Below are positions 10,784 to 21,652 of a stretch of DNA of 64,000 bases, piece by piece. Position 1 is the first letter of the stretch; every line of letters begins with the position of its first letter. Both the position numbers and the translations under genes were made by a program. A model generated the notes under the pieces. It made no database searches and was not told the DNA's origin. It saw only the letters and a list, made by a program, of their open reading frames with translations. Source of the DNA: Dipodascopsis uninucleata var. uninucleata (lineage: Eukaryota > Ascomycota > Lipomycetes > Lipomycetales > Lipomycetaceae); the NCBI GenBank assembly GCA_030568195.1, contig JAJLTO010000009.1, forward strand, positions 496,001 to 560,000. The letters run 5' to 3'.

Positions 10784-12937
10784 ATGTCTCAAGATCCTCA
10801 TCTGTTTTCAGCTTTTAAGCGATCCGCTAGAGAAAATAATATCAACTATTTAGAAAATACATCTAACGCACCAGCTGTGTCAAGCTCAACTTTGTTCAAT
10901 AGACCACATGGATCAACAAGCACTAGACATTCCATGATACCAGGCGCCGGACCTAGGCTGTCTATGGCTCCTAAAGCGTCATATTCAAGGCAGAGTCTTG
11001 CGCCAGGGCAGATAGTGGATGGTATGACTGCGTTGTCTATCTCTAATCCAAATGTATTGAACGCCAGTATGGTACCCGGATCAGCAAGAGCCAGTAATAA
11101 TAGAAAGAGTTTTGCATTGGGACAGAATGGGCCACCACCATTAAGCTATGGCAATTCAATATCTACTGGAAGTGCATCCCTTGGAGGATCGACCTCAATG
11201 CGGAAGAGCAGTACCTATGGAGGTAAGCCTCCCGGAATTGGTATAAGAGGAGGATTTGTTTCTGCTAGTAGTGCCGGTACGATGAAGGATTCAAGGCCGA
11301 TTCGTGATCGCTCTTATCAAAATAATATTGCTAATGCCATATATGATTACCTTGTAAATAACAATTTTGAGATGGACATGAAGCACCCAATAACACCAAA
11401 ATCTCTAAGGTCACCTACGCAGAAAGATTTTGTTATGATGTTTCAATGGCTCTATCGTCGGCTAGATCCTGGCTATAAATTTACTAAAAGCATTGAGAAC
11501 GAAGTTATTCCACTCATGAAAATAGCCGGCTATCCCTATATGGATACATTAAGTAAAAGTCAGTTAGTCGCCGTTGGTGGCCAAAATTGGGGAGTCTATC
11601 TTGCAATGCTTTATTGGATGGTAGAAATTATAGAAACATTTGATGCTTTTGCTGACAAGGACTACGAGATTGAAGAAGCAGAGGATACGGGGTTAAATCA
11701 AATTGTTATAAACTACATCACCAAGTCGTATTCTGCGTTTTTACAAAATGAAGATGATTACTCAGAATACGAAGCGGAGATGCGAGAAGCTTTTGAGGGC
11801 CGCATCGAAACGATTAAGAAAACTACGGAGGAATATGCGAATAAACAAGCCAAGTTTGATCAAGATGCAAAGGAGCTTGAGCAGACATTACCATCACTTG
11901 ATGCTTTACAGAAGAAGAGTGAGGCTCTCGAAAGTGACCTAGCAAAGTTCCAAGATTATATTGAAAACATGGAAAGGCGAAAATCTAAATGGGGCGTAAT
12001 GCTCGACAACATTAATGACGAGCTGACGTCGATGGAGAAGGAATTTGGTGATTTAGAGAATGAAAAAAGCGAGCTAGAGGAAAAGATTGCAGGTCAGGGA
12101 CTTGCTCCCGCAGATATTGATAATATCATAGCTCAACGAGAACAGCTTTCAAAGGCCATACAGGGAAATGAAAGTAAGATCAGTGAAATAACAAGAGCTA
12201 TGCTAGAGAAGGAGCAAATTGCGCAAGAATCGTTCAGCGTCCTGGACTCCGTGGTACAGAGATATAACAGTCTAGGATATCGTATTGGTATTCTCCCTAA
12301 GGGAGCACCTAACAGTCCAGAAGATAAAAACTATGAGATTAACCTCGGATCTCCTATGGCCGATGAGAGCCTCGGATTGCGTCCAACTGCCCTACTTGGT
12401 GGTCTGGATATACGCCATGAAGTACGACCGTCTCTGCAAAAGTTTCGTATGGAGGTGGCTGCGAAAGTACACAAAGTTCAAGACGAGTCTATTCGCTTGC
12501 AGTCGTTACTGGACAGAGTAGCCGAGGTCTTGGCAGACAAACGTGATCAACTCGATACGCTTGAAGCACAAATATCAGCGGCCAAGATGACATACGATGA
12601 AGCTTTTGAAACAATGACATCTGATGCCAGTTCTTCGCACGCAGAAATTGAGAAATTAGAGCGCAAGATTCAGACTATGCGTATTGGTGTACAGGATGGT
12701 CGTTTACAGCTTGAACAGCGTGCTGAGCGCGTTGTTATTGAATATGACCACATGCAGCACGCAGCAGAGCTGCTCAGAGAGCAGATGAACAGACAAATAT
12801 CTGCATACATAGAACGTATTGTTGCCTTCAAGTTGCACATTCAATATCAGCTTGAACAGCATGAGAATTTCGTTATTGACGAACTAGAGCGGCAGAGCAA
12901 GCGGTCAAATGATGATAGATCTCTTGAGTCGCCATAG
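10784..12937 (+). CDS. NDC80: Kinetochore protein Ndc80 (Hec1)
   Basis: Subunit of the Ndc80 complex that binds spindle microtubules at the outer kinetochore. Single exon, 717 residues. Residues 1-170 are an unstructured Ser/Gly/Arg-rich basic tail of the kind regulated by Aurora B phosphorylation, with several basic-Ser repeats such as TRHSMIPG and SRQSLAPG. Residues about 178-290 form the calponin-homology domain: YQNNIANAIYDYLVNNNFEM, SPTQKDFVMMFQWLYRRLDP, then PYMDTLSKSQLVAVGGQNW and LAMLYWMVEII, all diagnostic of Ndc80. From about 320 to the end the protein is coiled coil, with a break near residues 505-540 (SLGYRIGILPKGAPNSPEDK) that corresponds to the family's loop. It is slightly longer than yeast Ndc80 (691), mostly in the tail. 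Confidence 0.97.
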   Translation: MSQDPHLFSAFKRSARENNINYLENTSNAPAVSSSTLFNRPHGSTSTRHSMIPGAGPRLSMAPKASYSRQSLAPGQIVDGMTALSISNPNVLNASMVPGSARASNNRKSFALGQNGPPPLSYGNSISTGSASLGGSTSMRKSSTYGGKPPGIGIRGGFVSASSAGTMKDSRPIRDRSYQNNIANAIYDYLVNNNFEMDMKHPITPKSLRSPTQKDFVMMFQWLYRRLDPGYKFTKSIENEVIPLMKIAGYPYMDTLSKSQLVAVGGQNWGVYLAMLYWMVEIIETFDAFADKDYEIEEAEDTGLNQIVINYITKSYSAFLQNEDDYSEYEAEMREAFEGRIETIKKTTEEYANKQAKFDQDAKELEQTLPSLDALQKKSEALESDLAKFQDYIENMERRKSKWGVMLDNINDELTSMEKEFGDLENEKSELEEKIAGQGLAPADIDNIIAQREQLSKAIQGNESKISEITRAMLEKEQIAQESFSVLDSVVQRYNSLGYRIGILPKGAPNSPEDKNYEINLGSPMADESLGLRPTALLGGLDIRHEVRPSLQKFRMEVAAKVHKVQDESIRLQSLLDRVAEVLADKRDQLDTLEAQISAAKMTYDEAFETMTSDASSSHAEIEKLERKIQTMRIGVQDGRLQLEQRAERVVIEYDHMQHAAELLREQMNRQISAYIERIVAFKLHIQYQLEQHENFVIDELERQSKRSNDDRSLESP

Positions 12938-13658
12938 CGGTCTAAGATCATATAAATTCCATGTCTCAGTTTGAGTCTCATTTTATTTTCTATTTGATTT
13001 CTTCCGGTATTTTTTTCATTTATGACATATTTATTGGATTAGTGAAAGTCTACAGACAAACATAACACCTGTAAGCATTCAATTGCATATATTTTAGTAT
13101 TTCAGGGTGATTATTTCTCTCGGTTTTGATTTCTTTATTATCGTTGTGTCATTGTATTTGGTGTATGGCCGGTATGTAGCCTTCCCACCCTGTTCTGCAC
13201 TTCAGCTCACCTTATGATCTTACCTTTTGTTTTGTAATATTAATATCAATGCCATAATATCGCTGTCAATATAAATTAGCAGTTGTTCCCATAGTTATTA
13301 TATATTTGTATCATTAATAAACTACTCACTATTGTACTACTCTTTGTTATCATTTTATCTCATCGCATCGACTTCATATTCCAGAACGTACACATATTTA
13401 GTCGCATTGAATACTATAACCTAACCACTGAACAAATCACATAAGAGCGGCTGCTTTCTGATTTTGTGACCTGTAAGTAACATAGAATTATGTCGTCTGT
13501 TGCACAAACAAATACACAAACACAAATTTTATTTTATTTTTTTCTTCTTTTTCTCCTCCACTTCTGTACTTTCTATTCTTTTTGATTGCGCTTCAGAACA
13601 TCAAGAATATCTTACATCTTTAAACCCGCTCTTTTATTTTCGATACTCCAAATTTACA
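12938..13658. other. Intergenic region upstream of the eIF5A gene
   Basis: 721 bases. The last 150 are rich in T and C (for example 13526-13560), typical of a strong fungal promoter and transcription start area. GTAAGT at 13473 with later AG sites could be a leader intron, which is unproven. No coding sequence seen. Confidence 0.45.
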
Positions 13659-15102
13659 ATGGCTGAGGAAGTAGGTTTATTCATACTTTTATTGATATGA
13701 TTGTTTATACCGGGGATGGTGATTTTATGGCGTGGAAAGTGCATATACGCAAGGGTTGAGAGAAAAGCTTGATGAGCTTTAGAAAGATTTTTTCACGCTT
13801 AGCACTAAAGAAAGCAAAGAGTATGCAAAACATTTGCAAATATCATATTTGTATATTTGGCTACTCGCTATATTGAATGATGTATAGGAAAATATGGAAT
13901 GGATTTTAATAGATATTGATGGTTTGCAAAACTGGGAAAATTTTGATGGGAAAATTTTTCTGAGCCAACTGAGAGCCACGAGAATGAAGTTTCAATGAAT
14001 GAGGATTTTTGTTTTTAGTGATGCTAATGCTGCTGTTTCTTTATAGCAATCCGTCTTCGATCAGGTCTCCTCCGGAGCTTCTCTCACCTATCCTATGCAG
14101 TGCTCTGCCTTGCGTAAGAATGGTCATGTTGGTAAGTAATAAACTGCAAAATTTGTCGATGTAAATTGGGTTCTGGGCTATAATTATCAGAAGTTTGGTG
14201 CTCAACTACTACAATATCATTTAATCTAAGCAATTATGTGCTCTTATGAATTGGGCTGATTTTAGCTGCTCTACTTGATTTATTGTGTAGAAAATCGACG
14301 TAATGATACTTTTATAGACTCGTGCTATTTTGTTGTGAAAAGGAGAAAGTCTTCTAGCTGTGCATTCTTGAGATGGATAGAGACATAGTATTGAAGAGTT
14401 GACAACCTGATAATTATTGCTAATCTATGGGAATATGTGTATATTTGTATTATTACAAGTTTTGTTGGTTGATTATCGTGTCTGGGGTCGTTGGGTCTAA
14501 TGGTTTCCGAACTTCTTAATGTAAGCTAACAGTTAATTGCTTTAGTCATCAAGGGTCGTCCTTGCAAGGTTAGTTACACTTTTCCGGATCTCATAGTTTA
14601 TTTTCACTGGGGTTCTGTGTATTTGCACTTGAAAGCGTCGTGGTTGAGATCCAAAGGCACTAATATGAAATGATTACAGATCGTAGAGATGTCTACCTCT
14701 AAGACCGGTAAGCACGGTCACGCAAAGGTCCATTTGGTTGCTATTGATGTAAGTGTTCAGCTTCAGGTTTTTGTTCTTGATTCGGTAGCTAATCAGCCTT
14801 AATTTTTTTAATAGATTTTTACTCAGAAGAAGCTCGAGGATCTTTCCCCTTCCACTCATAACATGGATGTGCCCAACGTTGTCCGTACTGAGTTCCAGCT
14901 CATTAACATCGATGATGGTTACCTCTCTCTTATGAGCAGTGATGGTGCCGTGGTTAAGGATGATGTTAAGGTTCCTGAGGGCGAGCTTGGCTCCAAGCTC
15001 GAGGCTGAATTCGATGAAGGCAAGGATTTGCTTGTCACTATTATTTCTGCAATGGGTGAGGAAGCCTGCATTGGTTACAAGGAGGCTCCAAAGGGCTCTT
15101 AG
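13659..15102 (+). CDS. TIF51: Translation factor eIF5A (hypusine protein)
   Basis: Binds the ribosome E site and promotes peptide bond formation at stalling sequences and termination. Five exons: 13659-13670, 14047-14131, 14546-14568, 14680-14748 and 14815-15102, giving 158 residues, the usual length. Exon 4 carries the hypusination loop [11 protein letters not shown], and Lys51 is the residue modified by deoxyhypusine synthase. The N-terminus [20 protein letters not shown] and the C-terminal OB fold ([29 protein letters not shown]) are standard. Introns 1 and 2 (376 and 414 bases) are the longest seen here, and exons 1 and 3 are only 12 and 23 bases. The fragmented 5' half fits an ancient, highly expressed gene. 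No deviation from family residues is apparent. Confidence 0.97.
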
Positions 15103-15951
15103 ATGCCTTTTGAAAAGTTTGTAGCACGGTTATTTTTATTAGCTCTGTGGTCTCCAAACGTACTGTTTTTTATTTTTAATCACTTATTTTATAAATGTAA
15201 TTTCTCTCTATTTTTATATTTGTTTCAAGTTCGTTTTTTCGACGGTTACTAAAATGATTTAAATGTTCTTGTGTTAGTTAGGCCTTGGCAACGATTGATG
15301 TAAGAGGAGCGTAATCTCTTAGTTTTTTTGTTGTTTTTAATGCTGATGGATTAAAATATATATTTCATTCATAGTTCTGTGTTTCAGTATTATGTTCAGC
15401 CATAGAGTACTCTTTATTCGTACTATATTTAAATGTGGCGAGGTTGTCTAGTTGGAGTTTCACGTATGATATTGAATTCACTAATATTTTATAATGTAGT
15501 AGGAGACAGGCATTCGTCAAGAACATAATTATTATTGACGTTATCAATATTAATCCGAATATCAAGACGAATATTATGTTTTCTGATTCTACTTGGTTGT
15601 AGTATTCTATGCAAGGACTTTCAAAATAAGAACATTAAATACTCATATTATCGTAGTATGTATGCATAGTACTTGTAGTGAGTTTTGCGAATTTGCTAAG
15701 CCGCATGCTTTACTAGGTACAAATAAATATACAGGTGGCTGCATGTATTTACGACCGCATTCTTTTCTACTCATACAGAGGCAAGGCTTAACAACATATA
15801 ATAGCGAAAGACCAACGATAACGAGAGCTGCTATAAATTTTAGTTGCAATTGGTTCATACTGGCGTCAATTCTACTAAATAGTAGACTGAAGGGCCGTGA
15901 TTGTTTGCTGTTTGAATTGTAGACACCAGGGTCAATGTGCTGACATCAAAT
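15103..15951. other. Intergenic region between eIF5A and VPS52, with a doubtful small ORF
   Basis: AT-rich. It contains one ATG-started minus-strand frame (15643-15858), listed separately. Otherwise it holds the eIF5A 3' end and the VPS52 promoter. Confidence 0.4.
15643..15858 (-). CDS. Doubtful small ORF, signal-anchor-like N-terminus
   Basis: 71 codons from ATG at 15858. Residues 8-23 (FIAALVIVGLSLLYVV) would form a signal peptide or single membrane anchor, and the remainder holds several cysteines. It lies 93 bases from the VPS52 start on the opposite strand. I recognise no family. A frame of this size can occur by chance in AT-rich DNA, so it is a candidate only. Confidence 0.2.
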   Translation of the reverse strand: MNQLQLKFIAALVIVGLSLLYVVKPCLCMSRKECGRKYMQPPVYLFVPSKACGLANSQNSLQVLCIHTTII

Positions 15952-18511
15952 ATGCAAATCTGGAATTCTGCCCGAAGGAGTAATCAAAGGCAGCCGGCAG
16001 AACAAGGTAGGGCATCTTCTTCATCACCACTTCCAAGGCAAGCGAATCAGAATAGCCAGAACCGCAATGAACAAGATCAACAATCGTCACAGAATGTTCT
16101 TGGGGCATTGAGGTCGCACTTACTATCGTCGTTACCGTCGTCACGGACATCTGATGATCAATCAACACGACCAGCATTTATTGTAGGGACGGAGACAACT
16201 GACTCAGCGCGTATATCTCCATCCGTATCAGTAGCATCGTTACCAGCATCTATTTTAATATCTAATCAGGGAATTCGGGATGGTGGTAAGAGTAGAACAG
16301 ATATGTCGTCGACAAGCTTGCCTCCAAAACCTTCTCGCCCAACGGGAGTATCAGCGAGAGCTAATGGTAAACCGTCTTTTCGAAGTCCATCAGTCGAGAT
16401 GACTCCAACTTCTAATTCAGTGGTACCAACGCAGATTGCTAGTACGGTTAATGTGGAGAATCGTACGAGTTCCAGCACACCTAGACTGGATCCAATGCTG
16501 AGTGTGAGACGTATTTTAGATAGTGATAGTGGATACATTGATACAAATGTAAGTTAAGATATACATACATACTCAGGTTTACATGGACTTGAAAATAAAT
16601 TTCAATGATTGACCTTTATCTATGATCTAGTCCAAGGAAATAAAAAATTATATCAAAAGCCGTACGAGTAGTAGCTCTACTTCTGACGAGATCCAGCTTG
16701 TGAACAAATCAATAGACGATCTTTTGAAAGATGAATCCTTTAGGTCAGAAATAGATCGCGAAAGTGTTGATGACATTGAGATCTCGGACTATTTGCTGAA
16801 GTTGGAGGCAATGGCAAACGAAGAAGATAAAGAAATGAATCTCATTCAGTACGAGGAAGAGATAGAGAAATTTAAGGATTTACATGTGTCGATTCAGAAG
16901 TGTGATACTGTCCTGAAATCTGTGGAAGAATATCTTTCTCGCTTTCAAGATGACCTTGGACTTCTTTCCAATGAAATTGAAACTCTACAGAATCTTTCGA
17001 TATTTTTAAATAGACGGCTAGAAAATCGAAAGCAAGTAGAATCAAGGCTTAGCGCCTTGATTGAGGATCTCTTTGTGCCACCACAAATGATTCGTATTAT
17101 CTTAAGCGGCAATATTGACTCCGACTTCATCATGACAATTCAGACGCTTACTACGAGGCTAAAACGAATGGAATTGTTCAAGGTTGAAATCGGAAGTATG
17201 CCTCAATCTGTGCACTCTATTAAACTTATTGGAGAGATTGATCCGATTTTACAAATGCTTTCTAGCAAGGCTATTGAAAGAATAAGAGATTTCTTTGTTC
17301 AGAAAATTAAAGGTTTGCGTATACCTAACATAAACGCACAAGTTGTTCAATACAGTGTGCTTCTTAAATACCGGCAGCTATATGCATTTTTGGCATACGC
17401 TAACCCAAAACTGGCAGATGAAATTGCACATGGTTATATAAATACAATGAAGTGGTATTACACCTCAAATTTTAATCGATATATCAAGGCTCTGGAATGT
17501 ATACGAATCCATCGCGTTGATCGTACGTACTTACTAGGTTCCGACTCATTTCGTCCAACTTCTGCTATGAACCGTGCACAAGTTGCGGAAGACCCAATGA
17601 TTTTGGGTAGGCGAGTTAATATTATCTTTTCTACAGATAGCTCTGTAATTATGGAAAACATGGCGGAAAAAGCAACGGAAACATATTGGATCGAGGTTAT
17701 ATTCAGAAGTTTATGCGTCACATTGATGGACAATGTCAGTGCGGAGTATTTGTTTATAGCAGATTTTTTTGTAAACAAATCTGCCGAGCTTCATTCTCAG
17801 CTATTCAACCAGATATTTGAAAACTCTTTCGCTTCGTGTAAACAGTATGTGTCGCAACTGATAGAGACGGCGTCATACGATGCATTTGGAGTTCTTCTTT
17901 GCATTAGAATCACACAGCTTCTCGAATTTGAACTCCAAAGAAGGAAGATACCCGTAATGGAGTCGTTCTGTAACGGCCTATTGATGCTATTGTGGCCACG
18001 GTTTCAAAATATCCTGGAAGCACACGCAGAGAGTATGCGAAAATTGGTCTCGAGGCTCTCTGGATTTTTTGATTCTGAAGGAGTTAGTACAGCAAGTGCT
18101 ATTGGAAATAGTATTACGTCCATGCTTTCTTCTACGACTATAACATCTACTATGCCTCACGTAGTTACCCAAAAGTTTGCTCTTTTCCTGAATGGAATTT
18201 TGGAGCTTAGTCCGGAGGACGTCGAAGCTGAGCCAGTATGGAGTAGTATTGTCCGATTACGGAGTGAATTTGAAGTGGTATTAACAAAGCTGAGTAGCAA
18301 AGTGGAAGCAAATAATGCAGGCACCACTAGTGTTATGGCCTCCGCCGGATCTCTGAATCATTCAAATAATTCCTCCAATTCTCGTGAACGTTTCTTATAC
18401 AATAATTACATGCTCGTATTGACAATTATATCCGATACCGAAGGAAAGTTAGCAGACCAAGAGCGTCTGCACTTTCAAAATCTGACTGACGCCTATAAAG
18501 AAACGACATGA
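15952..18511 (+). CDS. VPS52: GARP complex subunit Vps52
   Basis: Subunit of the Golgi-associated retrograde protein complex, which tethers endosome-derived vesicles to the trans-Golgi network. Exons are 15952-16548 and 16631-18511, joined in phase 0, giving 825 residues. I start at the ATG for MQIWNSARRSNQ. The first 230 residues are Ser/Thr/Pro-rich and disordered, longer than in yeast (641 residues in total). The Vps52 core follows: helical coiled region QDDLGLLSNEIETLQNLS, LNRRLENRKQVESRL, VPPQMIRIILSG, then EIDPILQMLSSKAIERIRDFF and the LLKYRQLYAFLAYANPKLADEI...YINTMKWYYTSNFNRYIKAL block that is characteristic of the family. A start further into exon 2 would remove the disordered extension, so the exact N-terminus is less sure than the identity. 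Confidence 0.9.
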
Positions 18512-19505
18512 ATATGTATAACACGATCTGAAACATGATGAATATATGCTATGATTAGAACTGTCTAGTCATTACAATTGAAAATAGTTAAGACATGCGA
18601 TCTTGTCATTCGTCTAGTTTTATTGTCTGATAGTTATGGTTTAGAAGATATGAAATTTTTTCAGTCAAATTACTTTGGCATCCCGTTTCGCTTTGAAATG
18701 AGCTATTATAGATAAAGTCAAGTCTTAGTGTAGCGATAAAGAAGAGATAGCCTAGTTATATTAAATGGCATCAAAAATAACTGCATGGCAGAAAGATGTG
18801 AGCGTATATTAATTTGGTTTCGTGTTACTTGCCATAATGATTATAGTAATAAACAAACAGTAATTTTGGACGACGAGACCACTAATGTACAATATCTGGG
18901 CTGTAATAAAGAATTATTTCACGAAATATATAAAATATAGAAGTATATCAAGAAAATTAGAAAATACAGTAGTGAATGTAACAGAAATCATACCTAAAAC
19001 TAGTGATTTTAGCTAAGAGTATAAGATTGTATACTAACGGATACAAAATTAACAAACAGAAAGCCACGCTGATAGTAGACACTCTTGTTGAGTAAGAGAA
19101 ATAGCGGGAAAATTATATAATATAGTAACACTAACAACAGTAACAACAATACTTCTGATATAGACAGTAGATGTGGACATCATTCTCGCTATAATCAATC
19201 CTAATAGTACAAGATATAAAAAGTAGTCACCTTGTTCAATCCATCGCCGGAACCCGCCTAGTAGCTCTGTCTAATTTGGATTCAAAACATATGAGACCGT
19301 TCGATTTGTTATACATATTTTCCATTCAACGGCCAATCCACCATATCAATGGAGCCAAGAGTATTCTAGATGATGGAGATATAGCTGAGTGGATGGGCTC
19401 CTGATATGAAAATCAAACAAGGCGATCAAACCCTCGAGTCTAGTAGATCTAGCTCTATAACTATCATACACACTGACACAATTAAATAAGTTCTCTAGTA
19501 CCTAC
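18512..19505. other. Convergent intergenic region
   Basis: 994 very AT-rich bases between the VPS52 end and the end of the membrane-protein gene. A short ATG frame at 18764 (MASKITAWQKD then GTGAGC) has no in-frame continuation that I could find. No gene supported. Confidence 0.5.
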
Positions 19506-20894
19506 TTATAGAAGTACAGCTACATAAAGCGAAATCAATGCGCCTATTATAGATCCAACATACGGCGCATTCTCGAGAATATTTTTAACTACCGGTTGTG
19601 ATTTCGCAAAGGGAATACAAGAGTCGACGAATTTGCTAGCAGTCACAACAGTGGATCCGGTAATAACGGACTCTGTGACCTTTCCATAGTTTGAATATAG
19701 AAAGTAAGTTGTCAGCAACTTAACAACATTGAACGTAACGGGATCAAATTTGTAACGAGCTCGTGCGGATGAAGATTTTACGATTGTGAAGTTGACAAAG
19801 TATGAAGCAATCAAAGGTAAAACTATCATGTAAGCAAACCAAAAGAGAATTGGTTGCCAGAATGCATCATATTTGCATACCAATCGAGTATCAGGTACAA
19901 AAAATGCCCTAAATTTCACAGTATTCAAAAATGGAAGAGTAAGTGTTTTGACCTAGATGTACAAACTATTAGTCAAAGTCAATCGAACAAATATGGAAAT
20001 TCTATTACATACTCGCTTGGTGCACGGCATAAGATGGTGTATAATACATAGAACCTCATAAAGAGCAGTTATGTGATTGACAGTAGAAGCCGTAGATAAC
20101 TTCGCACGCATTTTATGGAGGACCTTTACAACTCCAGAAGTCGACTTCTTGAAACCTTGTCCAATGGAGTCTGTTGTACGAGTAACAGAATCAGAGACGT
20201 TCATTAATTGGGAAGAGACGGCCGAAGGTAACAGCGATCCGATCAAAGAGCCATCGCCTCCAACCTCTGAATCTCCTGAACTCTCCGACGAAACGTCATC
20301 TTCAGCCGATACAGGCGATTCCAGCCTAGCAGCAACTGAACGTCTTCGAGGCTTTTTTTCAACCGGCCTAGATTGTTAAATTGCTTAATCAGCACAGTTC
20401 TATTCATGAAATCAGTGTCTGAATGGTGATACTTACATTGGCGTTCTCACACTGCGTCGACGGGCACCAACACTTCCCACAGGACCTGGACTAGCAATGA
20501 TCTGGGAGTAAAATGAGGCGTATCGGGCGTCATTTGAGAGTGCACCTGCATTCTCAGCAAGGTATTCACTGATGCGAGATTCGATATCACTCTTATATCC
20601 ATCAGTACTATAAGTTAGAAAAGGCGTTAGTTTTTTATCTGCCTCAACTCAGACCTAACTTTCTTATTGCAGCACAGGCCATGCATTCAAGCCATTTCAT
20701 GCTATCATATGAGCATCACCCTTAACTTTTCCGCGCAAGATAGTACCTATGCGATTTTATTTGACGCAAATTCGCAAATATACTAGTCCGTGCTAAAAGG
20801 TTACTACATTTCGATTTACTTACTCAACACCAAGTTGCTCTGCCAGCTCTACTAGCTCCTTCTTTTTCATAGCCGACAATCTTCCTGACATCAT
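19506..20894 (-). CDS. SAP/HeH-like N-terminal domain with C-terminal multispanning membrane region, function unknown
   Basis: Four exons on the minus strand, 20894-20824, 20607-20437, 20367-20013 and 19952-19506, fit in phase and give 347 residues. Residues 8-50 (MKKKELVELAEQLGVD, YKSDIESRISEYLAEN) resemble a SAP/HeH or Rho-terminator-like helix-extended-loop-helix, a fold used for nucleic-acid or protein binding and found in LEM-related inner nuclear membrane proteins. A basic Arg-Ser-rich and then acidic linker follows (RRRSVRTPM, SAEDDVSSESS). The C-terminal 170 residues hold several hydrophobic segments: ALYEVLCIIHHLM, ILFWFAYMIVLPLIASYF, LLTTYFLYSNYG and SIIGALISLYVAVLL. Two ATGs are adjacent; the first is used. 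I cannot name the protein. Residence in the nuclear envelope or ER is inferred only from domain order. Confidence 0.8.
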
Positions 20895-21652
20895 GAATAT
20901 TATTTTATTGACCTAATTCTTCTGATATAATCACGTTCAACTATACTTATTTATAGGATTTGGACTTGGTAACACTCTTGGTTGTTAAGCCTCCTTTAAC
21001 GTCAATTTCCTCCACGTAAAAGCAAACTTTAAAGCAATCAGCAACAGCTAATTACGTTTCTAGATTGCTGGTAGACGATTCTGAATTATTCTCTTCTTAC
21101 GTGTTCTATGATTCTGAAAATATCAATGAGTCCTGATATTTCTATATGCAAGACGTGACAAACATATCAAGAAAATGAATGTAAACAGAAATCAAAACAA
21201 CACGCGTTTACCCATACCCATCAATGATAGTCAACCCCAATCCACAAACCTTGTGGAGGTAAAAAAAATTTCGTACTGCTGAAAACTGGTTGGAAAAAAA
21301 GACGAGCCATTATCATTTGTCGAACAGAAGAGTGAATGTTGCCGGATGATCGCTAGTTTATGAGTGATTGGAGGATTTACAGCGATTAGAATACAGTAGC
21401 ATCGATTATAATCTGAACCTGTCGATTGGGCGGTGGTTAAGACTATGAACAATTAGGACGACGACACTCAGGAAGCATCTAATAGAGTAGCGAACACTCG
21501 ACAAGCTAGAGCCAGTGGACATAAGTGAGGTCAATTGACCATATACCTGCGTATTCGATTCAACTTTACTTATTTAATATAGAATTTGTTAGAGTGGTCG
21601 AATTCACAGACGTTATTGGACAAGAAAGCTAGCAAATTCGTAGAGAAAGATA
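20895..21652. promoter_or_regulatory. Divergent intergenic region
   Basis: 758 bases between the starts of the SAP-like membrane protein gene and the carrier gene. Contains only short frames without ATG starts or coding bias. Presumed promoters for both genes; no specific motif claimed. Confidence 0.4.

Noticed and set aside
18764-18800. ATG frame MASKITAWQKD followed by GTGAGC as a gene start
   Set aside because: No acceptor nearby continues the frame; every in-phase option meets a stop at once.
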